In this document: piece after piece, positions 25,381 through 34,014 of the stretch
Position numbering within the stretch: position 1 is the stretch's first letter
How the letters are laid out: each line of letters starts with the position of its first letter
Source of the DNA: Paraburkholderia sp. BL21I4N1
GTDB lineage: Bacteria; Pseudomonadota; Gammaproteobacteria; Burkholderiales; Burkholderiaceae
Length of the DNA stretch: 64,000 bases
Direction: 5' to 3'
Assembly (NCBI RefSeq): GCF_002973525.1
Contig: NZ_PVEN01000001.1
Span: forward strand, 930,001 to 994,000
Notes under the pieces: generated by a model
What the model saw: the letters and a program-made list of their open reading frames with translations, nothing else
What the model was told of the DNA's origin: nothing
Database searches by the model: none
Program-made: the position numbers and the translations under genes

Positions 25381-25403
25381 CAAATGAGACTCGTTCTCAT
25401 TTG
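25381..25403. promoter_or_regulatory. Fur-box-like palindrome
   Basis: CAAATGAGA and TCTCATTTG are perfect inverted repeats around CTCGT. The arms resemble the AATGAGAAT/ATTCTCATT form of proteobacterial Fur boxes. It sits directly next to the -35 hexamer of the minus-strand promoter, consistent with iron control of the microcin-like operon. No other gene start is nearby on either strand until 25803. Confidence 0.5.
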
Positions 25404-25802
25404 GTATGCGTCCGTACCGGATGACTAGAATCCCGTGGCCCTGATAGCAACGTTCGCGATGAAATTGATCAGCGGGCAATCGCAGATCTTTCTGCTGCCT
25501 GATCGAACATCTGCCGGTTGCTCCCTACGGTGTGCAAAAGAAAATAGGCATCGCCTGTTCGCCGCTGAAGGGTGCGTTGTTGCGAGGGATCGTCAGCCCC
25601 ACGCCGAACCTCCGTCTGCATCGAAAAAATCTATGCAAGGCATCGGTAAACAGTGTTGGTCAAAGAAATATGGCCTCAGTAAATTGAATTGACACATGGG
25701 GCGCAGGCAATGAGGCACAGGCCGGTCTGCCGCGCGACGTCGACGCCCTGGTCGCAACTTACCGAGCGCCACCGCGCAACAACGAAGCAAAGGGAGGGTG
25801 AT
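25404..25802. other. Intergenic region without recognised gene
   Basis: About 400 bp between the Fur-like site and the NCS1 permease start. An open frame at 25435-25692 exists on the plus strand but has no ribosome-binding site and an unlikely composition. The region must hold the permease promoter. Confidence 0.4.
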
Positions 25803-27212
25803 ATGGCCGACAGCCGCAGTGCGGTTCCACTGATCGAGAAACACACCATCGGTTACGTTCCGCACGAGGAACGACACGGAAAGGTGCGCGACCTGTTCAC
25901 GCTCTGGTTCGGAGGCAACATCGCTCCGCTGCCGATCGTCACGGGCGCGCTCGGTGTGCAGATTTACCACCTCAACCTGTTCTGGGGTGTCATCGCGATT
26001 CTGGTGGGTCAGGCAATCGGCGGCGTGCTGATGGCGCTGCATTCCGCGCAAGGCCCGCAGATGGGCATTCCGCAGATGATTCAAAGCCGCGCCCAGTTCG
26101 GCTCGTGGGGCGCGCTGCTCGTCACGGTGATCGCCGGGGTGATGTATGTCGGCTTCTTCGCGTCGAATATCGTGCTGGCGGGTAAATCGTTGCACGGCAT
26201 CGAGTCGACGATTCCGGTGCCGGTCGGGATTCTGGTCGGCGCGCTGGGGTCGGGACTGATCGGTATCATCGGCTACCGGTTCATCCACATTCTCAACAGG
26301 ATCGGCACGTGGGTGTTGGGTATCGGTATCGTGATCGGCTTCACGTATATCGCGACCCACGTGACGACCGCCGATTTCCTGACGCGCGGCGGCTTCAACA
26401 TCGCCGGCTGGCTGGCCACGGTGTCGCTGTCGGCACTCTGGCAAATCGCGTTTGCGCCGTACGTGTCCGACTATTCGCGTTACCTGCCGGCCAACGTCGG
26501 CGTGGCCCGCACGTTCTGGGCGACCTATCTTGGTTGCACGCTCGGCTCGTCGCTGGCGTTCGTTTTCGGTGCGGTCGCCGTGCTCGCCGTGCCGCCGGGC
26601 GTCGACACGATGGACGCCGTGAAACTCTCCACCGGCGCGATCGGTCCTTTCATGCTGGTTCTGTTCCTGCTGAGCGTGATCAGCCACAACGCGCTCAATC
26701 TGTACGGCGCGGTGTTGTCGGTGATCACTTCGCTACAGACCTTTGCGTACAAGTGGATTCCGACCGTGAAGGCGCGTGCCGTGCTGTCGCTGATCATCAT
26801 GGCGGCCTGCTGTTTCGCGGCGGTGGGGGCGTCGAAAGATTTCGTCGGCCACTTCGTCGACCTGGTGCTGGCGTTGCTCGTGGTGCTCGTGCCGTGGACG
26901 GCGATCAACCTGATCGACTTCTATGTGATTCATAAAGGTAAATACGACGTCGATTCGATCTTCCGGGTAGACGGCGGTATCTATGGACGCTTCAACATGC
27001 AGGCGCTGATCGCCTACGCGGTCGGCATTGTCGTGCAGATTCCGTTCATGAATACGCCGATGTATGTGGGCTCGTTCTCGGCACACCTGGACGGCGCGGA
27101 TCTGTCGTGGCTGGTGGGCATTATCGTGACGACGCCGCTTTACTACTGGCTCGCCACGCGGGACACCGCGTATCGTCGACGCCAGAATCAGGCGGGCGTG
27201 ACGGTTCACTGA
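25803..27212 (+). CDS. NCS1 family permease (cytosine/purine type)
   Basis: 469 residues from ATG 25803, which has AAAGGGAGGG upstream; the frame extends 38 codons further without support. Twelve membrane helices are expected. The start HTIGYVPHEERHGKVRDLFTLWFGGNIAPLPIVTGAL, then GPQMGIPQMIQSRAQFGSWGALL, and SALWQIAFAPYVSDYSRYLP are characteristic of NCS1 carriers for cytosine, purines, hydantoins or allantoin. A strong terminator follows at 27239. The genes beyond the LysR (flavin monooxygenase, RidA, DUF1028, ArgE) suggest uptake of a nitrogenous compound that they break down. Confidence 0.88.
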   Translation: MADSRSAVPLIEKHTIGYVPHEERHGKVRDLFTLWFGGNIAPLPIVTGALGVQIYHLNLFWGVIAILVGQAIGGVLMALHSAQGPQMGIPQMIQSRAQFGSWGALLVTVIAGVMYVGFFASNIVLAGKSLHGIESTIPVPVGILVGALGSGLIGIIGYRFIHILNRIGTWVLGIGIVIGFTYIATHVTTADFLTRGGFNIAGWLATVSLSALWQIAFAPYVSDYSRYLPANVGVARTFWATYLGCTLGSSLAFVFGAVAVLAVPPGVDTMDAVKLSTGAIGPFMLVLFLLSVISHNALNLYGAVLSVITSLQTFAYKWIPTVKARAVLSLIIMAACCFAAVGASKDFVGHFVDLVLALLVVLVPWTAINLIDFYVIHKGKYDVDSIFRVDGGIYGRFNMQALIAYAVGIVVQIPFMNTPMYVGSFSAHLDGADLSWLVGIIVTTPLYYWLATRDTAYRRRQNQAGVTVH

Positions 27213-27238
27213 TTGGCCCAGCAGATTGCCTGCGAGAG

Positions 27239-27269
27239 AACAGCGACGGAGACTCCGTCGCTGTTTTTT
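27239..27269 (+). terminator. Rho-independent terminator after the NCS1 permease
   Basis: AACAGCGACGGA (27239-27250) and TCCGTCGCTGTT (27254-27265) form a perfect 12-bp stem with a three-base loop, followed by further T residues. Read in reverse it could also serve the convergent LysR gene. Confidence 0.85.
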
Positions 27270-27307
27270 ATTCCGGCGCAAAGTCTTGCTGAACCCGCGC
27301 GCGTCGA

Positions 27308-28234
27308 TCACCGATCGATATGCAACCGCCGGATATACGACTCGCAGAACGTCGAGAAGCGTCGCACCACCTGACGCGGCTTCATCGCGTTGGATTGCGC
27401 GATGCCGAGCGTGGTGGCATTCACGTCGTCCTTGAAACGCTTGATCACGAAGTCCTCGCCATCCACGGTGCGGTTCGATTTCAGCGGGAAATTGAGGATG
27501 CTGTAACCCAGCCCGTTCGCCACCATGCCGCGCACCACTTCCGGCTGCGACGAGCGGAACGCGGCGACGGGACGGCTGCCGACCGCATCGAACAGCGCCG
27601 AAAAATACTCGCGGCTGTGCGGCAGATCCAGCATCACATACGGCTCGGACAACAGTTCCTCCAACGACACCTTGCGGGCGCGTGCGAGCCGGTGCGTCTT
27701 CGGGAGGATCACATACGGCGGCAACGACAGCAGCGGCGTAAAGGTGATGCCCTCGGTGATATCGAGGCTATAGGTCAGCGCAATGTCGAGCGAGCCGTCG
27801 TGCAGGCCGTTGAGCAACGTGTCCTGATGCGCCTCCACGGTGCGAAAGGCAATGCCCGCGTGATCCTGCACGAAACGGCTGATGATGCCGGGCATCAGCG
27901 GCGGCGCCAGCGAAACCAGGCAGCCGAGCGCAATGGTGCCGGTCATGCCGCCGTCCATTTCTTTCGCGGCCAATTGCAGGTCTTCGGCATTCTTCAGCAG
28001 ATTGCGCGCGTGGCCCAGCAGGTCGCGGCCTGCCTGCGTGAGCGACAAACCGCTCGCGTGATGGCGAATGAACAACTGCACGCCGAACGATTCCTCGAGA
28101 TCCGCCAGCGAGGTCGAGATGGACGGCTGCGAAATATGCAGGCGTTTCGCCGCCGCGGTGAACGACAGCGCCTCCGCCGTCACGACGAAATAGCGCAGCT
28201 GGCGCAGCGAGTAACGCAGCGGATTGCTTTCCAT
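27308..28234 (-). CDS. LysR family regulator of the permease/monooxygenase cluster
   Basis: 308 residues from ATG 28234, chosen because TAGGAGAGGACGG precedes it; 58 upstream codons in frame are not protein-like. Domain start: YSLRQLRYFVVTAEALSFTAAAKRLHISQPSISTSLADLEESFGVQLFIRHHASGLSLTQAG. The effector domain (GTIALGCLVSLAPPLMPGII) follows. Convergent with the NCS1 gene and divergent from the monooxygenase operon, it is placed to control both. The 196-bp divergent gap holds the imperfect dyad GCATAG...CTATGG near 28294-28315. Confidence 0.9.
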   Translation of the reverse strand: MESNPLRYSLRQLRYFVVTAEALSFTAAAKRLHISQPSISTSLADLEESFGVQLFIRHHASGLSLTQAGRDLLGHARNLLKNAEDLQLAAKEMDGGMTGTIALGCLVSLAPPLMPGIISRFVQDHAGIAFRTVEAHQDTLLNGLHDGSLDIALTYSLDITEGITFTPLLSLPPYVILPKTHRLARARKVSLEELLSEPYVMLDLPHSREYFSALFDAVGSRPVAAFRSSQPEVVRGMVANGLGYSILNFPLKSNRTVDGEDFVIKRFKDDVNATTLGIAQSNAMKPRQVVRRFSTFCESYIRRLHIDR

Positions 28235-28430
28235 CCGTCCTCTCCTAAAACAGGTTTCCACTGGCTGCATTGTGATCCACACAAAATTTCCTTGCATAGA
28301 AAAAAACGATGCTATGGATTTTTTAAATATGTTTTTCCAAATCAGGCGGCCGGCGTACATTTTCTTCATGGTTGAGCGCCAGCGGCGGAACAGGCGCTCG
28401 CCATCCAACGCTTTTCAAAAGGAAACAGCG

Positions 28431-29738
28431 ATGACTGCTGAAAAAATTTCAATCGATACGCTGGTGGTGGGGGCCGGTCAGGCCGGCGTCGCGATGAGTG
28501 AACACCTGAGCAAGCTCGGTGTGCCGCATCTCGTGCTGGAGCGCGATCGCATCGCCGAACGCTGGCGCACCGGGCGGTGGGATTCGCTGGTCGCCAACGG
28601 TCCGGCATGGCACGACCGCTTCCCTGGTCTGGAATTCGACGATCTCGACCCGGACGCGTTCGCGCCGAAAGAGCGGGTCGCCGACTATTTCGAGGCGTAT
28701 GCCCGCAAGTTCAACGCACCGATCCGTACGGGCGTGGAAGTGACGAGCGTGGCCCGCCATGCGGGGCGGCCGGGATTTACCGTCGACACGTCGATGGGCG
28801 TGATCGAGGCCAGCCGTGTGGTGGTGGCGACCGGCCCGTTCCAGCGCCCGGTGATTCCGCCGATCGCGCCGCAAACGGGCACGCTCACGCAGATTCACTC
28901 GGCGGCTTATCGCAATCCACGGCAACTGCCCGAAGGCGGTGTGCTGGTGGTCGGCGCGGGCTCGTCCGGCGTGCAGATCGCGGAGGAATTGCAACGCGCG
29001 GGGCGGCAGGTTTACCTGTCGGTCGGCCCGCACGACCGTCCTCCACGCGCCTATCGCAATCGCGACTTCTGCTGGTGGCTCGGTGTGCTCGGCGAATGGG
29101 ACAAAGAGGCGGCGCGGCCGGGTAAGGAACACGTGACGATCGCGGTCAGCGGTGCGCGCGGCGGCCATACCGTCGACTTCAGAGCGCTTGCGCATCAGGG
29201 CGTGACGCTGGTCGGTCTGACGAAGACCTTCGACGACGCGCGCGTCACGTTCGAAGCCGATCTGGCGATCAACCTCGCGCGCGGCGACGAGAACTATCTG
29301 TCGCTGCTGGACGCAGCGGACGCGTATATCGCCCGCAACGGCCTCGATCTGCCGGAAGAGCCGGAAGCGCGCCGCACGTTTGCGGACCCCGCCTGCGTGA
29401 GCGATCCGATTCTCGAACTCGATCTGGCCGCGGCCGGCGTGACCTCGATTGTTTGGGCGACAGGTTATGCGGTCGACTACGACTGGCTGCACGTCGACGC
29501 GTTCGACGCCAAAGGTAAGCCGCGGCATCAACGCGGCGTGTCGAGCGAACCCGGCGTCTATTTTCTGGGGTTGCCGTGGCTGTCGCGGCGCGGCTCCACG
29601 TTTATCTGGGGCGTGTGGCACGACGCCAAACATATCGCCGACCACATCGCCACGCAGCGCAAATACCTGTCGTATCGCGACGCGTCGCGACGCGTCGCAA
29701 CGCGAAACGACGCCGCGTCGCAACGAAGCGCCCGTTAG
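28431..29738 (+). CDS. Flavin-containing monooxygenase-like NAD(P)/FAD oxidoreductase
   Basis: 435 residues from ATG 28431 with AAAAGGAAACAGCG upstream. FAD-binding VVGAGQAGVAMSEHL is at residues about 10-25, NADPH-binding VVGAGSSGVQIAEEL about 170-185, and the ATG motif WATGYAVDYDWL near 345. The opening and RWRTGRWDSLVANGP resemble single-component flavin monooxygenases that attack N- or S-containing or ketone substrates. First gene of an operon with RidA, DUF1028 and ArgE. The last 25 codons contain a 10-bp tandem repeat (29675-29704) and look like a recently extended tail. Confidence 0.85.
   Translation: MTAEKISIDTLVVGAGQAGVAMSEHLSKLGVPHLVLERDRIAERWRTGRWDSLVANGPAWHDRFPGLEFDDLDPDAFAPKERVADYFEAYARKFNAPIRTGVEVTSVARHAGRPGFTVDTSMGVIEASRVVVATGPFQRPVIPPIAPQTGTLTQIHSAAYRNPRQLPEGGVLVVGAGSSGVQIAEELQRAGRQVYLSVGPHDRPPRAYRNRDFCWWLGVLGEWDKEAARPGKEHVTIAVSGARGGHTVDFRALAHQGVTLVGLTKTFDDARVTFEADLAINLARGDENYLSLLDAADAYIARNGLDLPEEPEARRTFADPACVSDPILELDLAAAGVTSIVWATGYAVDYDWLHVDAFDAKGKPRHQRGVSSEPGVYFLGLPWLSRRGSTFIWGVWHDAKHIADHIATQRKYLSYRDASRRVATRNDAASQRSAR
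29675..29704. repeat. Three tandem copies of a 10-bp unit
   Basis: TCGCGACGCG is repeated at 29675, 29685 and, with one change (TCGCAACGCG), 29695, inside the last codons of the monooxygenase gene. Because 10 is not a multiple of three, gain or loss of one unit would shift the C-terminal frame. Confidence 0.8.
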
Positions 29739-29789
29739 CGAACCCGCCGAATCGCGAGTTCAACACGTCAACGAATTGGGAGTGAATTA

Positions 29790-30221
29790 ATGCCGACTCA
29801 TACACGCATCCGCATGTTCAACACGAAAGACACGTATCCGAACCAGTCGCTCGATAACGATCTCTGCCAGGCCGTTCGCGCCGGCAATACCGTCTATGTG
29901 CGCGGCCAGGTCGGCACGGATTTCGACGGCCGTCTGATCGGCCTCGGCGATCCGCAGGCGCAGGCGGAACAGGCGATGAAGAACGTCAAGCAACTGCTTT
30001 TAGAAGCGGGGAGCGACCTGTCTCACATCGTCAAGACGACGACGTATCTGATCGATTCGCGTTATCGCGAACCGGTCTATCAGGAAGTCGGCAAGTGGCT
30101 GAAGGGCGTATTCCCGATTTCCACCGGGCTGGTGGTCAGTGCGCTAGGTCAGCCGCAGTGGCTGATGGAAATCGACGTGATCGCGGTGATCCCGGACGGC
30201 TGGCAGGCGAACCACGCTTAA
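29790..30221 (+). CDS. RidA family protein
   Basis: 143 residues, one RidA/YjgF domain: NTVYVRGQVGTDFDGRLIGLGDPQAQAEQAMKNVKQLLLEAGSDLSHIVKTTTYLIDSRYREPVYQEVGKWL and the ending GQPQWLMEIDVIAVIP. RidA proteins are trimers that hydrolyse reactive imines and enamines; specialised members in catabolic operons (such as RutC) clean up unstable intermediates. In this operon it follows the monooxygenase by 51 bp, which fits removal of an imine or similar product. The Arg in DSRYREP may be the substrate-carboxylate ligand. Confidence 0.85.
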   Translation: MPTHTRIRMFNTKDTYPNQSLDNDLCQAVRAGNTVYVRGQVGTDFDGRLIGLGDPQAQAEQAMKNVKQLLLEAGSDLSHIVKTTTYLIDSRYREPVYQEVGKWLKGVFPISTGLVVSALGQPQWLMEIDVIAVIPDGWQANHA

Positions 30222-30231
30222 GGAGCAGGGC

Positions 30232-30912
30232 ATGACATTCTCGATCATTGGACGCTGTCCGGGCACCGGCCAGCTTGGCATCGCCATCAGCTCGTCCAGC
30301 ATCGCGGTCGGCGCGCGGTGCCCTTGGGTTCGCGCGGGCGTGGGCGCGGTCGCGACGCAGAACGTCACGCTGCCCGCGCTCGGGCCGCGGATTCTCGATG
30401 GCCTCGAAGAAGTGCCACTGGGCGAGCCGGCGACGGCTCTCGATCACGCGCTCGGCGCCGACGCGTGGCGCGCCTATCGCCAGGTAACGGTGATCGATAG
30501 TCAGGGACGTACCGCGTTTTTCAGCGGCGACGAAGCGCTGGGTCTCCACCATGCGGTGGCTGGCCAGCAGTGTGTCGCCGCAGGCAATCTGCTGGCGGAT
30601 CGCGAGGTGATCGACGCGATGGTTCATGCCTTCGAGCAGGCGCCGGGGATGCTCGCGGATCGTCTGCTGTCGGCCATGCATGCCGCGATGGCGGCCGGCG
30701 GCGAAGCCGGGCCGGTGCATTCGGCGGCACTCAAGGTGGTCGGCGACGTGAGCTGGCCGATTGTCGATTTGCGGCTCGACTGGGCGGATGACGACCCGAT
30801 CGGCAAGCTCGACGCGCTCTGGCAAGCGTATCGGCCGCAGATGCAGGACTATCTGACGCGCGCATTGAATCCCACGGCGGCGCCGGGCTACGGAGTGCCG
30901 GGCGATGAATAG
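30232..30912 (+). CDS. DUF1028 family (Ntn-hydrolase-like) protein
   Basis: 226 residues. The start MTFSIIGRCPGTGQLGIAISSSSIAVGARCPWVRAGVGAVATQN is the DUF1028 signature, and VTVIDSQGRTAFFSGDEAL, QCVAAGNLLAD and the closing DWADDDPIGKLDALWQAY also fit. The family has an N-terminal-nucleophile hydrolase-like fold and unknown substrates. Eleven bases behind ridA with AAGGAGCAGGGC before the ATG, and overlapping the ArgE-like gene by eight bases, so the four genes are one operon. A role in amide hydrolysis is inferred. Confidence 0.85.
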   Translation: MTFSIIGRCPGTGQLGIAISSSSIAVGARCPWVRAGVGAVATQNVTLPALGPRILDGLEEVPLGEPATALDHALGADAWRAYRQVTVIDSQGRTAFFSGDEALGLHHAVAGQQCVAAGNLLADREVIDAMVHAFEQAPGMLADRLLSAMHAAMAAGGEAGPVHSAALKVVGDVSWPIVDLRLDWADDDPIGKLDALWQAYRPQMQDYLTRALNPTAAPGYGVPGDE

Positions 30913-32089
30913 GCTATCCAGTCGCGCGCTGCTCGAACAACTGATCGGCTTCGCGACGGTGAGCCGGGATTCGAATCTGGAACTGATCGCGTTCATCCGC
31001 GATTACCTCGCGGATCTCGGCGTGCGGAGCGAACTGTTCTACAACCCGGAGCGCACCAAGGCCAATCTGTTCGCCACGATCGGCCCGCCGGATCGCGGCG
31101 GGATCGTGCTGTCCGGTCATACCGATGTCGTTCCCGTCGACGGGCAAGCGTGGACGGTGGAGCCGTTCCGGCTCACGGAGAACGACGGCCGTTTGTATGG
31201 TCGCGGCACGGCCGACATGAAAGGTTTTATCGCCGCCGTGCTGGCGGCCGTGCCTGCTTTTCTCGACCAGTCGCTCACCTTACCCATTCACCTCGCGTTC
31301 TCGTACGATGAAGAAGTGGGTTGCCTCGGTGTCCGGCCGATGCTGGCCGAACTGGCAAAGCGTGCGCACAAGCCGCGCCTGTGTTTGATCGGCGAACCGA
31401 CCGGCATGAAACCGGTGCTCGGCCACAAAGGCAAACTCGCGATGCGTTGCCGGGTGAAAGGTGCGGCGTGTCATTCGGCTTACGCGCCGTATGGCGTAAA
31501 CGCGATCGAATACGCGGCGCGGCTGATCGGCCGCCTCGGGCAGATCGGCGCGCAATTGGCCCGGACCGAACATCACGATCGGCGTTTCGATCCGCCGTTC
31601 TCGACGGTGCAGACGGGTGTCATCAAAGGCGGCCGGGCGTTGAACATCGTGCCGGCGGAGTGCGAGTTCGATTTCGAGGTGCGTGCGCTGCCGGGCTTCG
31701 ATGCGCAAGCGGTCCCGGACGAACTGCGCTCCTATGCCGACGCCGAATTGCTGCCGGCCATGCGCTCGGTGCAGGCCGACACCGACATTCATCTGCAAGC
31801 GCTGAGCGCCTACCCCGGACTGGCCACCTCGCCGGATAGCGAAGCGGCGCGTCTGTTGACGCTATTGAGCGGTTCGTCCGAGTTCGGCACGGTGGCGTTC
31901 GGCACAGAGGGCGGTTTGTTCGATGAAGCCGGTATTCCCACGGTGGTCTGTGGGCCTGGCAGCATGGATCAGGGACACAAACCGGACGAATTCGTCACGG
32001 TTCAGCAACTCAGCGATTGCGACGCGATGCTGGCTCGGCTGGCGGGCTATCTTGCCGACACTCGCGCGGCGGAACAGACCACACGCTAA
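30905..32089 (+). CDS. M20 peptidase family deacylase, ArgE-like
   Basis: 394 residues. Zinc ligands and catalytic residues of M20 enzymes are in place: His72 and Asp74 in LSGHTDVVPVD, Asp104 in GRGTADMKG, Glu136-Glu137 in YDEEVG, Glu164 in IGEPTGM and the late His in DQGHKPDEF. The sequence is close to acetylornithine deacetylase in length and layout. Since it is last in the monooxygenase-RidA-DUF1028 operon, not in an arginine operon, a different N-acyl or carbamoyl amino acid is the more likely substrate. Cytoplasmic. Confidence 0.88.
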   Translation: MNRLSSRALLEQLIGFATVSRDSNLELIAFIRDYLADLGVRSELFYNPERTKANLFATIGPPDRGGIVLSGHTDVVPVDGQAWTVEPFRLTENDGRLYGRGTADMKGFIAAVLAAVPAFLDQSLTLPIHLAFSYDEEVGCLGVRPMLAELAKRAHKPRLCLIGEPTGMKPVLGHKGKLAMRCRVKGAACHSAYAPYGVNAIEYAARLIGRLGQIGAQLARTEHHDRRFDPPFSTVQTGVIKGGRALNIVPAECEFDFEVRALPGFDAQAVPDELRSYADAELLPAMRSVQADTDIHLQALSAYPGLATSPDSEAARLLTLLSGSSEFGTVAFGTEGGLFDEAGIPTVVCGPGSMDQGHKPDEFVTVQQLSDCDAMLARLAGYLADTRAAEQTTR

Positions 32090-32115
32090 AGCGGCCGGCG
32101 CGGTCCGCGCGTGCT

Positions 32116-32943
32116 TCACGCGTGTTCGGCCACAAGCTCATTGAGCCAAGGCCTCAGACCGCCTAGCGTGAATCCTCCGTCTACCAGCAAGCTTTGTCCG
32201 GTGACGAAACGGGCGTCGTCCGAGAGCAGCCAGAGCACCACGTCGGCGATATCTTCCGGTTGACCGATGCGCCGCAGCGGCGTGTGTGATAGAAAAGGCC
32301 GCATCGCACGTTCGTCTCCTAGCGCCGCTTCCGCCATGGGCGTGGCGATCACGCCCGGGCTCACGTTATTGATGCGGATATTGCGCGAACCCACTTCCAT
32401 GGCGACGGCACGCATCATTGCATCGAGCGCTCCTTTGCTCGCTGCGTAAGCCGACGTGCCTGGCAGCGCGCCCTGCGCCGTCCACGACGACGTGTTGACG
32501 ATTGCGCCGGCCACCCCAGCGGCCAGCATTGCCCGTAACTCGTGCTTCACGCACAGCGCCGCGCCGCGAAAATTGGTCGCCATGACCGCGTCGAAATCCT
32601 CCGACTCCATGTCGACGATAGGTTGCAGGGCGCCCAGCATCCCCGCATTGTTCCATGCCATATGCAGTGCGCCGAACGTGGCGACGCTGCGTTCGACCAT
32701 TTTGCGTACCGCGTCGGCGTCGGTGACGTCGGTCGGAATCGCGAGCGCGCGGCCGCCGTCGTTCTCGATGGTGGCGGCCACGGCGTCGAGTTCGGCCGCG
32801 CGTCGGCCGGCTAGCACGACATTGGCGCCTCCGCGGCCGAAACGCAGCGCGGCGGCCTTGCCCATGCCGGTGCCCGCACCCGTGATCAGCACGGTGCGGC
32901 CGGCAAAGCGCGATGGGAAGAGGGCAGGCGAATGAGTTGTCAT
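32116..32943 (-). CDS. Classical short-chain dehydrogenase/reductase
   Basis: 275 residues. Cofactor motif VLITGAGTGMGKAAALRFG, NNAG in AWNNAGMLG, catalytic Ser in VNTSSWTAQ and Tyr/Lys in TSAYAASKGALDAM are all intact, followed by INNVSPGVIATPMAE. The Arg-rich AGRRAAE after strand 2 suggests NADP preference. It is divergent from the LysR gene at 33069 across 125 bp, the usual regulator-SDR arrangement. Substrate unknown. Confidence 0.9.
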   Translation of the reverse strand: MTTHSPALFPSRFAGRTVLITGAGTGMGKAAALRFGRGGANVVLAGRRAAELDAVAATIENDGGRALAIPTDVTDADAVRKMVERSVATFGALHMAWNNAGMLGALQPIVDMESEDFDAVMATNFRGAALCVKHELRAMLAAGVAGAIVNTSSWTAQGALPGTSAYAASKGALDAMMRAVAMEVGSRNIRINNVSPGVIATPMAEAALGDERAMRPFLSHTPLRRIGQPEDIADVVLWLLSDDARFVTGQSLLVDGGFTLGGLRPWLNELVAEHA

Positions 32944-33068
32944 GCGGAGGCTCCATGAATGGCGCGCAAGGCGGAGTGCCTGGGTCGGCGCGGAAGCCTC
33001 AGTATGATTTAAAAGAAAACGGAGATAATCTGTGAGAATCTTGATTCTGTTGCAACTGAGAGTGTCAA

Positions 33069-33947
33069 ATGGATCTTCTGGATAGCATGCGGGTGTTCGT
33101 TCGCGCGATCGATGCGGGAAGCCTCAGCGCGGCCGCCACAGACTGCGGCATGTCGTCGACGATGGCCGGTAACCATTTGCGCGCGCTGGAAAAACGCACC
33201 GGCATGAAACTGCTCAATCGCACGACACGGCGTCAGAGCCTCACGGAATTCGGCGAAAGCTATTACGTGCGCTGCCAGGAAATTCTGCGCCTCGTCGTCG
33301 CCGCCGACACCCACGCGGAAAACCGGCAGGCCGTGCCGAGCGGCACGCTGCGGCTGACGGCGCCCGTGTCGTTCGGCAGTGAAGTGCTGGCACCCGCGCT
33401 CGGCGATTACCTCGCGCGGTATCCGCAAGTCGAGGTCGACTTGTCGCTGAACGATCACACGGTCGATCTGCTGGAGCACGGTTTCGACGCTGCGATCCGG
33501 ATTGGCGCGATTGCCGACGCGGGCCTGGTTGCGCGTCCGTTGGCGCCGTACCGGATGATGATCTGCGCGTCGCCCGCGTATCTTGCCGCGCGGGGAACAC
33601 CGCAGCATCCCGACGATCTGGCCGGGCATGAATGCCTCGCGTTCAGTTCGTCGTCCGGCGCGCCGTGGCGGCTGAGCGGCGCCGATGGCGTGAGCCATGT
33701 CGCGGTCACCGGCCGTCTGCGGGTGAACCATGGTCAGGCGCTTCGCGTGGCCGCGTTGCAGGGCCTGGGTATCGTCTTGCAGCCCGCCGTGCTGCTGCAA
33801 GCGGATGTCGCCGCCGGGCGTCTCGTGCCACTGTTAGCCGCTTACGAATTGCCGAGCCGTCCCATGCATCTGGTTTACTTCGCGGATCATCGCTCGCCGA
33901 AGCTGCGGAGTTTTGTCGAGTTCGCGTTGCAGGTGTTTGGCGAATGA
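33069..33947 (+). CDS. LysR family regulator, divergent from an SDR gene
   Basis: 292 residues. The DNA-binding part reads DLLDSMRVFVRAIDAGSLSAAATDCGMSSTMAGNHLRALEKRTGMKLLNRTTRRQSLTEFGESYY; the effector domain starts GTLRLTAPVSFGSEVLAPALGDYLARYP. This is the DsdC/PecT-distant, CrgA-like branch common in Burkholderiales. Probable regulator of the divergent SDR gene. Confidence 0.9.
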   Translation: MDLLDSMRVFVRAIDAGSLSAAATDCGMSSTMAGNHLRALEKRTGMKLLNRTTRRQSLTEFGESYYVRCQEILRLVVAADTHAENRQAVPSGTLRLTAPVSFGSEVLAPALGDYLARYPQVEVDLSLNDHTVDLLEHGFDAAIRIGAIADAGLVARPLAPYRMMICASPAYLAARGTPQHPDDLAGHECLAFSSSSGAPWRLSGADGVSHVAVTGRLRVNHGQALRVAALQGLGIVLQPAVLLQADVAAGRLVPLLAAYELPSRPMHLVYFADHRSPKLRSFVEFALQVFGE

Positions 33948-34014
33948 CGTTGGCCTTGCGGTAAGAGGCTTGCCGATCTACGCTAGCCCGCATGTCGCTA
34001 CGGAGTGTTCGCGC

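Noticed and set aside
25119..25400. 93-residue minus-strand frame overlapping the Fur-like site and promoter
   Set aside because: It spans the -35/-10 elements and overlaps the two-helix protein gene in another frame; no ribosome-binding site and a non-protein-like composition.
24744..25403. Reading the AT-richer islet as an insertion sequence remnant
   Set aside because: No transposase fragment, terminal inverted repeats or target-site duplication could be seen.
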